A stretch of 57,696 bases of DNA. Source: Alphaproteobacteria bacterium (GTDB lineage Bacteria > Pseudomonadota > Alphaproteobacteria > Acetobacterales > Acetobacteraceae). Positions within the stretch are counted from its first letter, which is position 1. Each line of letters begins with the position of its first letter. Under the pieces are notes generated by a model. It saw only the letters and a list, made by a program, of their open reading frames with translations, had not been told where the DNA came from and did not search any database. Location of the stretch: contig JADZEB010000021.1 in assembly GCA_020850755.1 (NCBI GenBank), positions 1 to 57,696 of the forward strand, in the 5' to 3' direction. Of the stretch, positions 1 through 9,857 are shown piece by piece. The position numbers and the translations under genes were made by a program.

Positions 1-698
<698 letters not shown>

Positions 699-753
699 GG
701 CGCGGCCCGAGCGGCACGCCCACGGCCCCGCAGACAGAGGAAAGAGGCGCGAC

Positions 754-1179
754 ATGGCGCAAGCGGCCACCGCCGGCAAGATCGGCTTCGACCTCGTCTC
801 GCCCGAGAAGCTCCTGCTCTCGGCCGATGTCGATCTGGTCGAGATTCCCGCCGAGGAGGGCGATATCGGCGTGCTCGCCGGCCATGCGCCGATGATCGTC
901 AACCTGCGCGGCGGCATCATCCGCATCCATGAGGGCGGCGAGGTGACGCAGCGCCTGTTCGTCTCGGGCGGCTTCTGCGAGGTGACGCCGCAGCGCTGCA
1001 CGGTGCTGGCCGACGAGGCAACACCGGCGGACGAACTCGACCGCGTCCGCGCCGAGGCACGGGTCAAGGAGGCCGAGGCCGCCTACCAGGCCGCCGCCAG
1101 GGCGGACGAGGCCACCCGCGAGGCGGCCTTCGCCCGCCTGCTGTCCGCGCAGGCGATGGTGGCCGCCGCCGGTCGCTGA
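754..1179 (+). CDS. atpC: ATP synthase F1 subunit epsilon
   Basis: This 141-residue protein is the epsilon subunit of F1, part of the rotor central stalk and a regulator of ATP hydrolysis. The N-terminal beta-sandwich is recognisable from FDLVSPEKLL, the EIPAEEGDIGVLAGHAP stretch (about residues 30-46) and LRGGIIRIHEGG. The C-terminal third is a helical, Ala/Glu-rich hairpin (VKEAEAAYQAAARADEATREAAF). The ATG at 754 is preceded by an AGAGG/AAAGAGG purine run at a suitable distance. The frame is open further upstream, but those residues are Arg/Ser-rich shadow of atpD. It is the last gene of the atp operon, followed by a tandem repeat and a hairpin. Confidence 0.97.
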   Translation: MAQAATAGKIGFDLVSPEKLLLSADVDLVEIPAEEGDIGVLAGHAPMIVNLRGGIIRIHEGGEVTQRLFVSGGFCEVTPQRCTVLADEATPADELDRVRAEARVKEAEAAYQAAARADEATREAAFARLLSAQAMVAAAGR

Positions 1180-1208
1180 GGTCCAGGCCGCGGCCCGGTG
1201 CGGGCCAG

Positions 1209-1250
1209 CCGAACCGTGTCACCCGAACCCTGTCACCCGAACCCTGTCAC
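1209..1250 (+). repeat. 14-bp tandem repeat, three copies
   Basis: The unit CCGAACCCTGTCAC occurs three times head to tail (1209-1222, 1223-1236, 1237-1250). The first copy differs by one base. It lies in the gap after atpC, directly before a GC hairpin. The period is not a multiple of three, so it is not coding. Confidence 0.9.
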
Positions 1251-1252
1251 CC

Positions 1253-1273
1253 GGGGCGCCCTTGCGGCGCCCC
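1253..1273 (+). terminator. possible terminator of the atp operon
   Basis: GGGGCGCC (1253-1260) and GGCGCCCC (1266-1273) form a perfect 8-bp stem with a CTTGC loop, 73 bp after the atpC stop. There is no T-run after the stem, so it may be a processing or pausing structure rather than a classical intrinsic terminator. Confidence 0.45.
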
Positions 1274-1367
1274 GATCGCGTTGCGGGGGATTGCCGCGCC
1301 GCTGCGCCATCACCGTGACAACGCGCTGATGCCACAGGCCTTTCCCGCCGGTCCCTGGTGCCGGCCC

Positions 1368-1396
1368 TTGTTTCCGCGCCACACTGTTACTAACAT
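1368..1396 (+). promoter_or_regulatory. promoter of the ferritin-like gene, with overlapping palindrome
   Basis: TTGTTT (1368-1373) and TAACAT (1391-1396) are spaced by 17 bp, a plausible sigma-70 type promoter for the gene starting at 1475. The palindrome TGTTA-C-TAACA (1385-1395) overlaps the -10 box, which suggests an operator. A near copy sits at the marR promoter (52015-52026). Confidence 0.4.
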
Positions 1397-1474
1397 TTGA
1401 AGACGTGAAGGACCGGGCGCCCTGCCAACGGCAAGGCGGCCGCCCGCCGGCGAGGTCCGAAGAAGGCTCGTGCC

Positions 1475-2350
1475 ATGAAGCACTGGCGTATCGAACAGGT
1501 GGCATGGGATCGGTTCGATCCTGCTGCTGTCGATCCTGCGGTCGTGCCGTTGGTCAAGGCGGCGGCAATGGTCGAGCGCAATGGCGACGACTATGCGATC
1601 TATCTCACCAACGTGTTCGGCGACGATCCCGATTTCCAGAACGCCGCTCGCAACTGGGCGGTCGAGGAAGTGCAGCATGGCGAGGCGCTCGGCCGCTGGG
1701 CGGCAATGGCCGATCGGGGCTGGGACTTCGAGGCCGCCTTCGAGCGCTACCGCGCGGGCTACCGCCTGCCGCTCGAGGCCGATGCCTCGGTGCGCGGCAG
1801 CCGCACGGGCGAGCTGATCGCGCGCTGCATGGTGGAGACCGGCACCTCGAGCTACTACACCGCGCTTGGCGAAAGCACGCGCGAGCCCGTGCTCAAGGAG
1901 GTCTGCCGCCTGATCGCCGCCGACGAGTACCGGCACTTCAAGCTGTTCTACGACCACATGAAGCGCTATCTCGCGCGCGAGCAGATCGGCTTCTGGCGGC
2001 GTCTGCGCGTCGCCGCCGGGCGCATCACCGAAAGCGAGGATGACGAGCTGGCCTTCGCCTATCACTGCGCCAACGACGCGCCGGGCACGCCCTATCATCA
2101 CCGCCGCTGCATCGCCGCCTATTTCGCCACCGCGACCGGCTTCACCCGCTTCCGCCATGTCGAACGCGGCATGGGCATGATCTTCAAGTCGGTCGGGCTT
2201 GAGCCGCGCGGGCGCTTGTCCGATCTCGCCGCCAAGGGTGCGTTCCGGTTCCTGCAGGTCCGCCGCCGCCGCTTCGAGCGCGAGCTGGCCCGGCTGGCGC
2301 CGCCGGCGGCCAACGCCAACCAGCAGCCGCGCGAAACCGCGGCGGCCTGA
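1475..2350 (+). CDS. ferritin-like di-iron protein
   Basis: This 291-residue protein is predicted to fold as a ferritin-like four-helix bundle binding two irons. Two carboxylate/histidine motifs are visible: EEVQH at 64-68 and DEYRH at 150-154, with further helix glutamates (for example E34 and E121) placed as in the rubrerythrin and acyl-ACP-desaturase superfamily. It has no signal peptide and ends in an Arg-rich then Ala/Gln-rich tail. Substrate and reaction cannot be read from the sequence: it could be an oxygenase/desaturase-like enzyme or an iron or peroxide stress protein. It stands alone between the atp operon and the convergent rppH gene (12 bp away), and has its own promoter with a palindrome over the -10 box. 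Confidence 0.75.
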   Translation: MKHWRIEQVAWDRFDPAAVDPAVVPLVKAAAMVERNGDDYAIYLTNVFGDDPDFQNAARNWAVEEVQHGEALGRWAAMADRGWDFEAAFERYRAGYRLPLEADASVRGSRTGELIARCMVETGTSSYYTALGESTREPVLKEVCRLIAADEYRHFKLFYDHMKRYLAREQIGFWRRLRVAAGRITESEDDELAFAYHCANDAPGTPYHHRRCIAAYFATATGFTRFRHVERGMGMIFKSVGLEPRGRLSDLAAKGAFRFLQVRRRRFERELARLAPPAANANQQPRETAAA

Positions 2351-2362
2351 GGCGCGGCTTCG

Positions 2363-2866
2363 TCAGCGCGCGGCGAAGCGGGCGAAGGTTTCCGCCAGGT
2401 CCTGGTAGATCGCGCGCTTGAAGCCCACCGCCAGCCCCGGCAGCTCCGCCAGCCTCGTCCAGCGCCAGGCGTCGAATTCCGGGTCGGGGTCGCGGTCGAG
2501 GCGGATGTCGCTCTCCGTGCCCTCGAAGCGCAGCGCGAACCATTTCTGCGTCTGGCCGCGATAGCGCCCGCCCAGCGCCACGCCCACCAGTTCACCCGGC
2601 AGGTCGTAGGAGAGCCAGCGCGGATGCTCGGCCAGGATCGCGGCGCGTGCGGTGCCGATCTCCTCCTCCAGTTCGCGGAACACCGCCACCGCCGGGTCCT
2701 CGCCCTCGTCGATGCCGCCCTGCGGCAGCTGCCAGCCGCCGGCCGCGCCCTCGGCATTGGGCAGGTCGGCGCGCCGGCACACCAGCACGAGCCCGTCGCG
2801 GTTGAACAGCACCGCGCCGACATTGCGCCGGTAGGGCAGGCTGGCGGGATCGAGCCTTGCCGTCAT
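2363..2866 (-). CDS. rppH: RNA pyrophosphohydrolase (Nudix family)
   Basis: This 167-residue Nudix hydrolase converts 5'-triphosphate RNA ends to monophosphates and so starts mRNA decay. The start PYRRNVGAVLFN is typical of RppH. The Nudix box runs from G50 to T72 in the order G-x5-E-x7-REL-x-EE-x-G (E56, R64, E65, E68, E69). The segments WQLPQGG and QTQKWFALRF are characteristic of the RppH branch rather than of other Nudix enzymes. It is the last gene of the minus-strand gpmI/envC/ctpA/deacetylase/rppH neighbourhood, a common arrangement in alphaproteobacteria. A short 12-bp repeat separates it from the deacetylase gene. Confidence 0.95.
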   Translation of the reverse strand: MTARLDPASLPYRRNVGAVLFNRDGLVLVCRRADLPNAEGAAGGWQLPQGGIDEGEDPAVAVFRELEEEIGTARAAILAEHPRWLSYDLPGELVGVALGGRYRGQTQKWFALRFEGTESDIRLDRDPDPEFDAWRWTRLAELPGLAVGFKRAIYQDLAETFARFAAR

Positions 2867-2870
2867 TGTG

Positions 2871-2901
2871 CCGCGCCCATTCCCGCGCCCATTCCCGCGC
2901 C
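2871..2901 (-). repeat. 12-bp tandem repeat, 2.6 copies
   Basis: CCGCGCCCATTC occurs at 2871-2882 and 2883-2894, with a partial third copy at 2895-2901. It fills the gap between rppH and the polysaccharide deacetylase gene and runs into the stop codon of the latter. Confidence 0.8.
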
Positions 2902-4871
2902 TAGCGCCGTGCCAGCTCGCCGGCCGCGATCGCGGTGATCGGGGCGAGCACGAGGCCGCGCGCCTCCAGCCCCGCGGCCCAGGCGGCCAGTCGCTCGATC
3001 GTCACCGGATAAGGGCCAGCCAGCCCCACGGCCGAGCCGCGCTGGCGGGCGATCTGTTCCAGCTCGGCCAACTTGGCGTCGATATCGGCGCGCCGCGTGC
3101 GCTCGTCCACCACCAGATCGACCGCGCGCAGCGGCATGCCGGGCGGGCGCGTCAGCGCCGAGCCGCCGCCGAGCGCGGGGCGCGAATCGATGAACATCAG
3201 CCCGCGCGCGCGCAAGGCATCGAGCACCGGCTTCATCTGGTCGGGGGCGGCGATGAAGCGCTCGCCGCGCATCAGGCCGGTGACGTTGGTCACCCCGACA
3301 TAGCCCTGCGCCCGCGACAGCACCCAGGACAGGCGGCGCAGATTCTCCTCGGGCGGCAGCGCCGTCATCAGCGCCTGCGGCCCTGGATCGTTGAGCGGGA
3401 AGTCGCGCGGCTCCATCGCCACGCCGATCAGCACCTCGTGGCCGTGGGCGCGCGCCTCGGACAGATGGCGCGTCAGCTGCGGCGCATGCGGCGAGAAGGC
3501 CAGCGTCATCGCCGGCGGCAGGGTCTGCAGCGCGGCCTCGGTTGTGACGGCCGACAGGCCGAGCCCGGCCACCATCACCGAGACGCGCGGGCGCCAGTCA
3601 TTGGCGGGGAAGGCGGCGGCATAGACGCGCCAGGGCTCGCGACCGTCCGGGGCGATGCGCGGCAGCGGGCCGAAGGGCGAGGCTTCCAGGAGGCCGAGAT
3701 CGGGCTGGCCGGTGCGTGGCGCGGCGCCGGTCCCGCCGCGCGAGCCGGCCCCGGGCGTCGAGGCGGGCGCGGCAGGCGGCGGCAGGGCGGCAAGTTGCGC
3801 CGGCGTCGGCGCCGTGGCCGGCGTGAGCGCGGTCGGGCTCAGCACCGAGGGGCCCATGGCGACGGCCTGGCCGGCGGCCTGGGCGGCCGCATCGGCAGCC
3901 GCCCGCGCCTGGGCCGCGGCGGCGGCGGCGGCCAGTGGCGGGCGTGGTGCGGCCGGCTCCATCAGCCAGGGCGGCATCGGCCAGGGCGGGCGGCCGGCAT
4001 CGGTGTCGGGGGCCGAGGCCGGCGCTGCCGTGGCCGGGCGCGACGCCGACGTGCCCGCCCTTCCGGGGCGGGATTCGGCCCCTGCCGGTGCCCCGGTAGG
4101 CGAGAGCGGCAGTGGCAGTGGCAGGCTGACCACCACCTCGGCGTGAGGCTCGGCGGGCCCGAGGCTGGCGGGTGGTGCCGCGGGGGCCGAGGCGGCGGCT
4201 GCCGCCGGGGCGCTGGCCGGCGCGGGGCCTGCGGGTGCTTCTTCCGGCACCGGCGCCAGGGCGGCGATCTGTGCCGCCGCTCGTGTCCCGGCGTCGGGGC
4301 TGGCCAGGGGCGTCGCGGCCGGGGCGGACGCTCCTGGCGCCGTCACGCCAGCCGTGGCGAGAGGCTGCGCGTCGGGCGGGGCCGACACGGTCGGGTTCGC
4401 GGCCGCGGCAAGGGCCGGCGCCGGCGCTGGCGGCGTGTCCTCGGGCAGTGCGGCGGCGATGGCAGGCGCAGCCGCACCCGGCTCGGCCGGCGCAGCCGAC
4501 ATCGGCACCGGTGCCGGGGTGGCTGGCGTCTCGGCTTCGAGGGCCACGGGTCCTTCCGGCGCCGGGTCGGCGAGGGCGGGCGGCTCGGGTTGCGGCGCAG
4601 CCTCGGCCGGCGGGGCGAGCGCTGGCATCCGCGCCGGCGCCACCGGGCGCGGCAGGGGCGGGCCGAGCGCGATCGTCAGCCGGTCTGTGGCCGGGCGTGG
4701 CGGGCCGAGCGTGTGCAGCCACCAGGCGACCGCGCCGCCGCCGAGCAGGATGGCGAGCCAGAACACGCCCAGCATCCTGCCCGCCAGTGTCCCGGCGCGC
4801 CGTGGGCCGCGATACGCGCGGTCGGCCGCGTGGTGCGGCAGCAGGCGGGTGCTGTGGTCCATGCGCCCCAT
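2901..4871 (-). CDS. divergent polysaccharide deacetylase family protein
   Basis: This 656-residue, membrane-anchored envelope protein belongs to the divergent polysaccharide deacetylase (YibQ, DUF610) family. It has one membrane segment near residues 34-51. A Pro/Ala-rich linker of about 370 residues follows, and the conserved domain occupies roughly the last 230 residues. Family landmarks are visible: LAFSPHAPQL, GHEVLIGVAMEP, DPGPQALMTALP, LDALRARGLMFIDSRP. The family's usual DD dipeptide near the domain start reads VAGLG here, and the usual NNHMGS-like motif reads TNVTGL, so metal-dependent deacetylase activity is doubtful. It lies downstream of ctpA, a conserved pairing linked to cell-wall maintenance. 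The long linker probably spans the periplasm. Confidence 0.85.
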   Translation of the reverse strand: MGRMDHSTRLLPHHAADRAYRGPRRAGTLAGRMLGVFWLAILLGGGAVAWWLHTLGPPRPATDRLTIALGPPLPRPVAPARMPALAPPAEAAPQPEPPALADPAPEGPVALEAETPATPAPVPMSAAPAEPGAAAPAIAAALPEDTPPAPAPALAAAANPTVSAPPDAQPLATAGVTAPGASAPAATPLASPDAGTRAAAQIAALAPVPEEAPAGPAPASAPAAAAASAPAAPPASLGPAEPHAEVVVSLPLPLPLSPTGAPAGAESRPGRAGTSASRPATAAPASAPDTDAGRPPWPMPPWLMEPAAPRPPLAAAAAAAQARAAADAAAQAAGQAVAMGPSVLSPTALTPATAPTPAQLAALPPPAAPASTPGAGSRGGTGAAPRTGQPDLGLLEASPFGPLPRIAPDGREPWRVYAAAFPANDWRPRVSVMVAGLGLSAVTTEAALQTLPPAMTLAFSPHAPQLTRHLSEARAHGHEVLIGVAMEPRDFPLNDPGPQALMTALPPEENLRRLSWVLSRAQGYVGVTNVTGLMRGERFIAAPDQMKPVLDALRARGLMFIDSRPALGGGSALTRPPGMPLRAVDLVVDERTRRADIDAKLAELEQIARQRGSAVGLAGPYPVTIERLAAWAAGLEARGLVLAPITAIAAGELARR

Positions 4872-4994
4872 GACAACGCATGCGGGTTAGCATGGCGTTA
4901 TCGCCCGGCACCGCCGATTCGCAAAAGAGTCAATCCGTCTCGCGAGTCGCTTCGCGGTCCTGATGCGCGATGCAAGCCAGGGGCTGCGAAGCCC

Positions 4995-5023
4995 GGCATC
5001 CCGCCCGGCGCGGGCGGGATGCC
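4995..5023 (-). repeat. perfect 13-bp inverted repeat, 3-nt loop
   Basis: GGCATCCCGCCCG (4995-5007) pairs perfectly with CGGGCGGGATGCC (5011-5023) around a GCG loop. It is flanked on both sides by smaller hairpins. No T-run follows on either strand, so an intrinsic terminator is unlikely. Confidence 0.8.
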
Positions 5024-5121
5024 ACCCACCCGGTGGCACCGTCGGCGGCTGCGCGGCGGCAGCTCGGACAGCAAGCCCGCCACCTCCGGTCGCGACGGCT
5101 GGCAGGCCCCGCCGGGCGGAA

Positions 5122-5166
5122 CCGCCCCGTGACTCCGCCCCGTGACTCCGCCCCGTGACTCCGCCC
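5122..5166 (-). repeat. 13-bp tandem repeat, 3.5 copies
   Basis: CCGCCCCGTGACT occurs at 5122-5134, 5135-5147 and 5148-5160, followed by a partial CCGCCC (5161-5166). All full copies are identical. The position is between genes. Confidence 0.9.
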
Positions 5167-5264
5167 AGGAGGGCGCAATCCTGGAGCAGCGTCCGATCCG
5201 GTGGAACCGCGCTGCGGTTCTGCCGTATGGGACCACGCTGTTCGCAGATCGTCAGCTTCCAGGG

Positions 5265-5306
5265 CACGGCTTCCGTTCGGCTGATCCGGCGCGAACGGAA
5301 GTCGTG
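5265..5306 (-). terminator. possible terminator after ctpA
   Basis: CTTCCGTTCG (5270-5279) pairs with CGAACGGAAG (5292-5301) around a 12-nt loop. The stem extends outwards through CACG (5265-5268) and CGTG (5303-5306) with one mismatch. It starts 3 bp after the ctpA stop codon. No T-tract follows on the minus strand. Confidence 0.45.
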
Positions 5307-5308
5307 TC

Positions 5309-6738
<1,430 letters not shown>

Positions 6739-6742
<4 letters not shown>

Positions 6743-8073
6743 CGACTGCTTCGTCCTCGACTGAACGCCAACCAGGGCGCGGGATTCTGGGCCTGGCCAT
6801 TGCGCCGAAGCTCGACATGCAGGGCGGGGCCCTGCGCGCGAGCGCCAGACTCAGGGGCGGGCATCACGCCGACCGGCTCGCCGGCGGCAAGGCGCTGCCC
6901 GACCACGACATCGATCCGCCCCAGGCCGGACAGCACGAAATGATACCCGCCGCCATGATCGATGATCAACAACTGGCCATAGGAACGGAAGGGACCGGCA
7001 AAAACCACCCGCCCGTCCCAGGGCGCGACGACCCTGGCGCCGTGGGCGGTGCGCAGTTCGAGGCCGCGCGCCCGCCCGCCCTCCTCGGCGGCGCCGAAGC
7101 CGCGGATCAGCCGGCCGGCGACCGGCGGGACGGCCTGGCCGCGCGCCTGGGCGAAGGGGCGTGGCCGGTCCGTGGGGTTCGCCGGCGCTGCCCTGCCGGG
7201 GGCGGCGGCGGTTTCCTCGGCCTCGGCTTCGGCCCGGTCGGGCTGGGTGTCGGGCTGCGTGTCGGGCTGCGTGTCGGGCCCCGGGGCGCGAGCCGCGGCG
7301 CGCTGTTCGGCCGCCCGTTGCGCGCGATCTATGCCCGCGATCAGGGCGCGCATGTCGGCCGCCTCGCGCGCTGCCTCGCGCGTGCGCTCGGCCCAGGCGC
7401 GCGCCTCGTTCGCGGCTTCCTGGCGCGCCGCCTCGGCGGCTTCGATCTGGCCATCGAGCGTTGCGGATTCGGCCGCCGCCCCTGCCAGCGCGGCGGCGTG
7501 CCGGGCCCCTTCGGCGGCGATCTCGGCCTCCAGCCCGCCGATCCGGCCAAGGGTGGCGCGCAGCCCGGCGGCCTCCGCCTCGGCGCCCTGGGCGATCGCG
7601 CGCAGGACCGAGGCGGCGCCGAGCGCCTCGGCCGGCTGGGCGGGCCCGGCCAGCAGCATCTCGGCCGGATGGCGCGACAGGCGCAGCATCAGCGGCAGGA
7701 TCGGGGCAAGGCTGCGCGCCTGCAAGGCCAGCGCCGCCTCGGCCGCCCTGCGCTCGGCAGCGAGCGCGGCGAGCCTTTCCTCGGTGCGGGCGACGGCGGC
7801 CTCGGCCTCCTGCACCTTGGCGGCGGCGGCCACACGCGCGGCCTGGAGCCGGCGCGCCTCGGCCGCGCGCTGGCGCGCCATGGTCTCGGCCTCGGCCTGG
7901 TGCGAGCGGCTTTCCTGGCGCCGGCGCTCGGCCTCGCGGCGGCGCTCCTCGGCGGCGGAGCGGTTCTCGGGCGCGGCGGGAGCCTGGGCGAATGCGGGCG
8001 CCAGCGGGGCAGGGAGCGCCATGGCAAGCAGGGCGGCAAGGCAGGCGTGCCGGGCCAGGCCGCGCGCGCTCAT
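6739..8073 (-). CDS. EnvC-type murein hydrolase activator (M23/LytM domain)
   Basis: This periplasmic protein of 444 residues has a signal peptide ending near APAFAQ. A long Ala/Glu/Arg-rich coiled coil (about residues 35-290) follows, then a linker containing a 12-bp in-frame repeat (DTQP three times), and a C-terminal LytM domain (LELRTAHGARVVAPWDGRVV to LHVELRRNG). The usual HxH zinc motif is incomplete (ALHVEL). This matches EnvC-like proteins, which activate amidases rather than cutting peptidoglycan. I chose the ATG at 8073, because the 18 residues possible upstream are encoded by a 15-bp tandem repeat. It overlaps ctpA by 4 bp, and activator/protease pairing suggests control of septal wall splitting. 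Confidence 0.88.
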
Positions 8074-8087
8074 GCTTGCCAGAACGT

Positions 8088-8132
8088 CCTGTCGCACCGC
8101 GCCCTGTCGCACCGCGCCCTGTCGCACCGCGA
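8088..8132 (-). repeat. 15-bp tandem repeat, three copies
   Basis: CCTGTCGCACCGCGC occurs at 8088-8102 and 8103-8117; a third copy with one change at its last base is at 8118-8132. It lies just upstream of the envC start, in the gap to gpmI. If read in frame it would give a repeated RQGAV peptide, which I regard as untranslated. Confidence 0.9.
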
Positions 8133-8185
8133 AAGGCGGCGCGGCGCCCGCATGGGCGCTGTCATGCGCGGTGGCGCCGCGCGGT

Positions 8186-9769
8186 TCAGGCGCCAGCTCC
8201 CGGCGCGCGCCGCAGCAGGCTCTGCCCGGTCATCTCGGCCGGCTGCGGCAGGCCCATCAGTTGCAGCAGGGTGGGGGCGATGTCGGCCAGCCGCCCCTCG
8301 ACCAGCGTCGCGCCCTCCGGCCCGCCCATCAGCAGCATCGGCACCGGGTTGAGCGTGTGCGCCGTGTGCGGGGCGCCGGTTTCCGGATCGATCATCTGCT
8401 CGCAATTGCCGTGATCGGCCGTGACCAGCAGCGCGCCCCCCTGCCGTTCCACCGCCGCGGCGATGCGCCCGAGCCCGGCATCGGCCGCCTCCACCGCCTT
8501 GATCGCGGCCGCGAGGATGCCGGTATGTCCGACCATGTCGGGGTTGGCGTAGTTCAGCACCGCGAAGTCGAATGCCCCGCTGTCGATCGCGGCCACCACC
8601 TTGTCGGTCAGCTCCGCGGCCGACATCTCGGGCTGGAGGTCGTAGGTCGCCACCTTGGGCGAGGGCACCAGGATGCGCTCCTCGCCGGGATAGGGCGTCT
8701 CCTCGCCGCCGTTGAAGAAGTAGGTGACGTGCGGATATTTCTCGGTCTCGGCGGCGCGAAGCTGCTTCAGCCCGGCATCGGCCACCACCTTGCCCAGAAT
8801 GTTCTCCATGCCGATCGGCTTGAACAGGGTGTGCATCCACTTGTTCAGCGCGACGGAGTATTCGGTCATGCCGAGCGCGGTGGCATAGTGCACCAGCCGC
8901 GGGCGCACGAAGCCCGAGAAGCCGACATTCAGCATGCTGTCCAGGATCTGGCGCACCCGGTCGGCGCGGAAGTTGAAGCAGATCACGCCATCCTGGTTGT
9001 TGACGCCCTTGTAGCCCTCGATCACGGCCGGGCGCACGAACTCGTCGGTCTTGCCGCTGGAATAGGAATCCACCAGCACGTCCTGCCAGGTCTTGAACAC
9101 CGGCGCATCGGCATCGACGATGGCGCGGTAGGCGGCCCAGGTGCGTTCCATCCGCTTGTCGCGGTCCATGGCCCAGTAGCGCCCGATCACCGTGCCGAGG
9201 CGCCAGTTCTTGACGCCGCCGAGATCGGCGACGAAGCGCTTGAGATAGCCCTCGGCCGATTTCGGCGGCGTGTCGCGCCCGTCCAGGATCGCATGCACCA
9301 CCACCGGCACGCGGCTCTGGGTCAGGAGCTTGATCAGCGCTACCGCGTGGTTCTGGTGCGAATGCACCCCGCCGGGCGAGAGCAGGCCGATCACATGCGC
9401 GGTGCCGCGCAGGGCCTGGAGGTCGGACACGACCCTGTTCAGGGTCGGGTCGGCGGCCAGGGAACGGTCGGCTATGGCGGCGTCGATGCGCGGCAGGTCC
9501 TGCATCACCACGCGCCCGGCGCCGAGGTTCAGGTGCCCGACCTCGGAATTGCCCATCTGTCCCTCGGGCAGCCCGACATCGAGGCCCGAGGTGCGCAGGA
9601 AGGCGTGCGGACAGGCCTGCCACAGCCGGTCGAAATTGGGCTTGCGCGCCAGCGCGACGGCGTTGTTCTCGGCCGAGGGGTTCCAGCCGAACCCGTCCAG
9701 GACGCAAAGCATCACCGGCCGCGGTTGGCCTGGCTTGCGGGCGGGTGCGGCTTGGTCGGCGGCTGGCAT
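8186..9769 (-). CDS. gpmI: 2,3-bisphosphoglycerate-independent phosphoglycerate mutase
   Basis: This 527-residue cytosolic, manganese-dependent enzyme interconverts 3- and 2-phosphoglycerate in glycolysis and gluconeogenesis. Metal and catalytic motifs are present: VLDGFG (D25), GNSEVGHLNLGAGR with the phospho-serine nucleophile S75, HAILDGRDTPP, NFRADRVRQ, NYANPDMVGHTG and TADHGNCEQM. Its length is a little above the usual 510 because of an N-terminal extension and a C-terminal GQSLLRRAPGAGA tail. The frame stays open upstream into the ion-channel gene, but homology begins after the ATG at 9769. It precedes envC and ctpA on the same strand, an order seen in other alphaproteobacteria. Confidence 0.96.
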   Translation of the reverse strand: MPAADQAAPARKPGQPRPVMLCVLDGFGWNPSAENNAVALARKPNFDRLWQACPHAFLRTSGLDVGLPEGQMGNSEVGHLNLGAGRVVMQDLPRIDAAIADRSLAADPTLNRVVSDLQALRGTAHVIGLLSPGGVHSHQNHAVALIKLLTQSRVPVVVHAILDGRDTPPKSAEGYLKRFVADLGGVKNWRLGTVIGRYWAMDRDKRMERTWAAYRAIVDADAPVFKTWQDVLVDSYSSGKTDEFVRPAVIEGYKGVNNQDGVICFNFRADRVRQILDSMLNVGFSGFVRPRLVHYATALGMTEYSVALNKWMHTLFKPIGMENILGKVVADAGLKQLRAAETEKYPHVTYFFNGGEETPYPGEERILVPSPKVATYDLQPEMSAAELTDKVVAAIDSGAFDFAVLNYANPDMVGHTGILAAAIKAVEAADAGLGRIAAAVERQGGALLVTADHGNCEQMIDPETGAPHTAHTLNPVPMLLMGGPEGATLVEGRLADIAPTLLQLMGLPQPAEMTGQSLLRRAPGAGA

Positions 9770-9857
9770 GGCGGGCGGGCGTCCCTGGTCTGGCGGCGTT
9801 GCGGTCTGGCGGTCTGGCGGCGCGGCGTGGGGGCGCCCTCGGTCCGTGCCGACAGAA

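Larger units (their letters stand above)
4872..5308 (-). other. 437-bp hairpin-rich gap between ctpA and the deacetylase gene
   Basis: No convincing gene lies here, although frames are open on both strands. Structures visible are GGGCT-GCGA-AGCCC (4981-4994), a perfect 13-bp hairpin with a 3-nt loop (4995-5023), GCCACC/GGTGGC (5021-5037), a 13-bp tandem repeat (5122-5166), GAACCGC/GCGGTTC (5204-5220) and a hairpin right after the ctpA stop (5265-5306). In related operons these two genes usually lie close together, so the gap may be an insertion of repeat DNA or a structured mRNA spacer. Confidence 0.6.

Noticed and set aside
1209-1250. CRISPR-like array from the short repeats
   Set aside because: Units are 12-15 bp, directly adjacent with no spacers, and no cas genes are present.
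2868-5132. 754-codon open frame on the plus strand opposite the deacetylase gene
   Set aside because: The product is an Arg/Gly/His-rich shadow caused by high GC. The minus strand carries a recognisable family domain.
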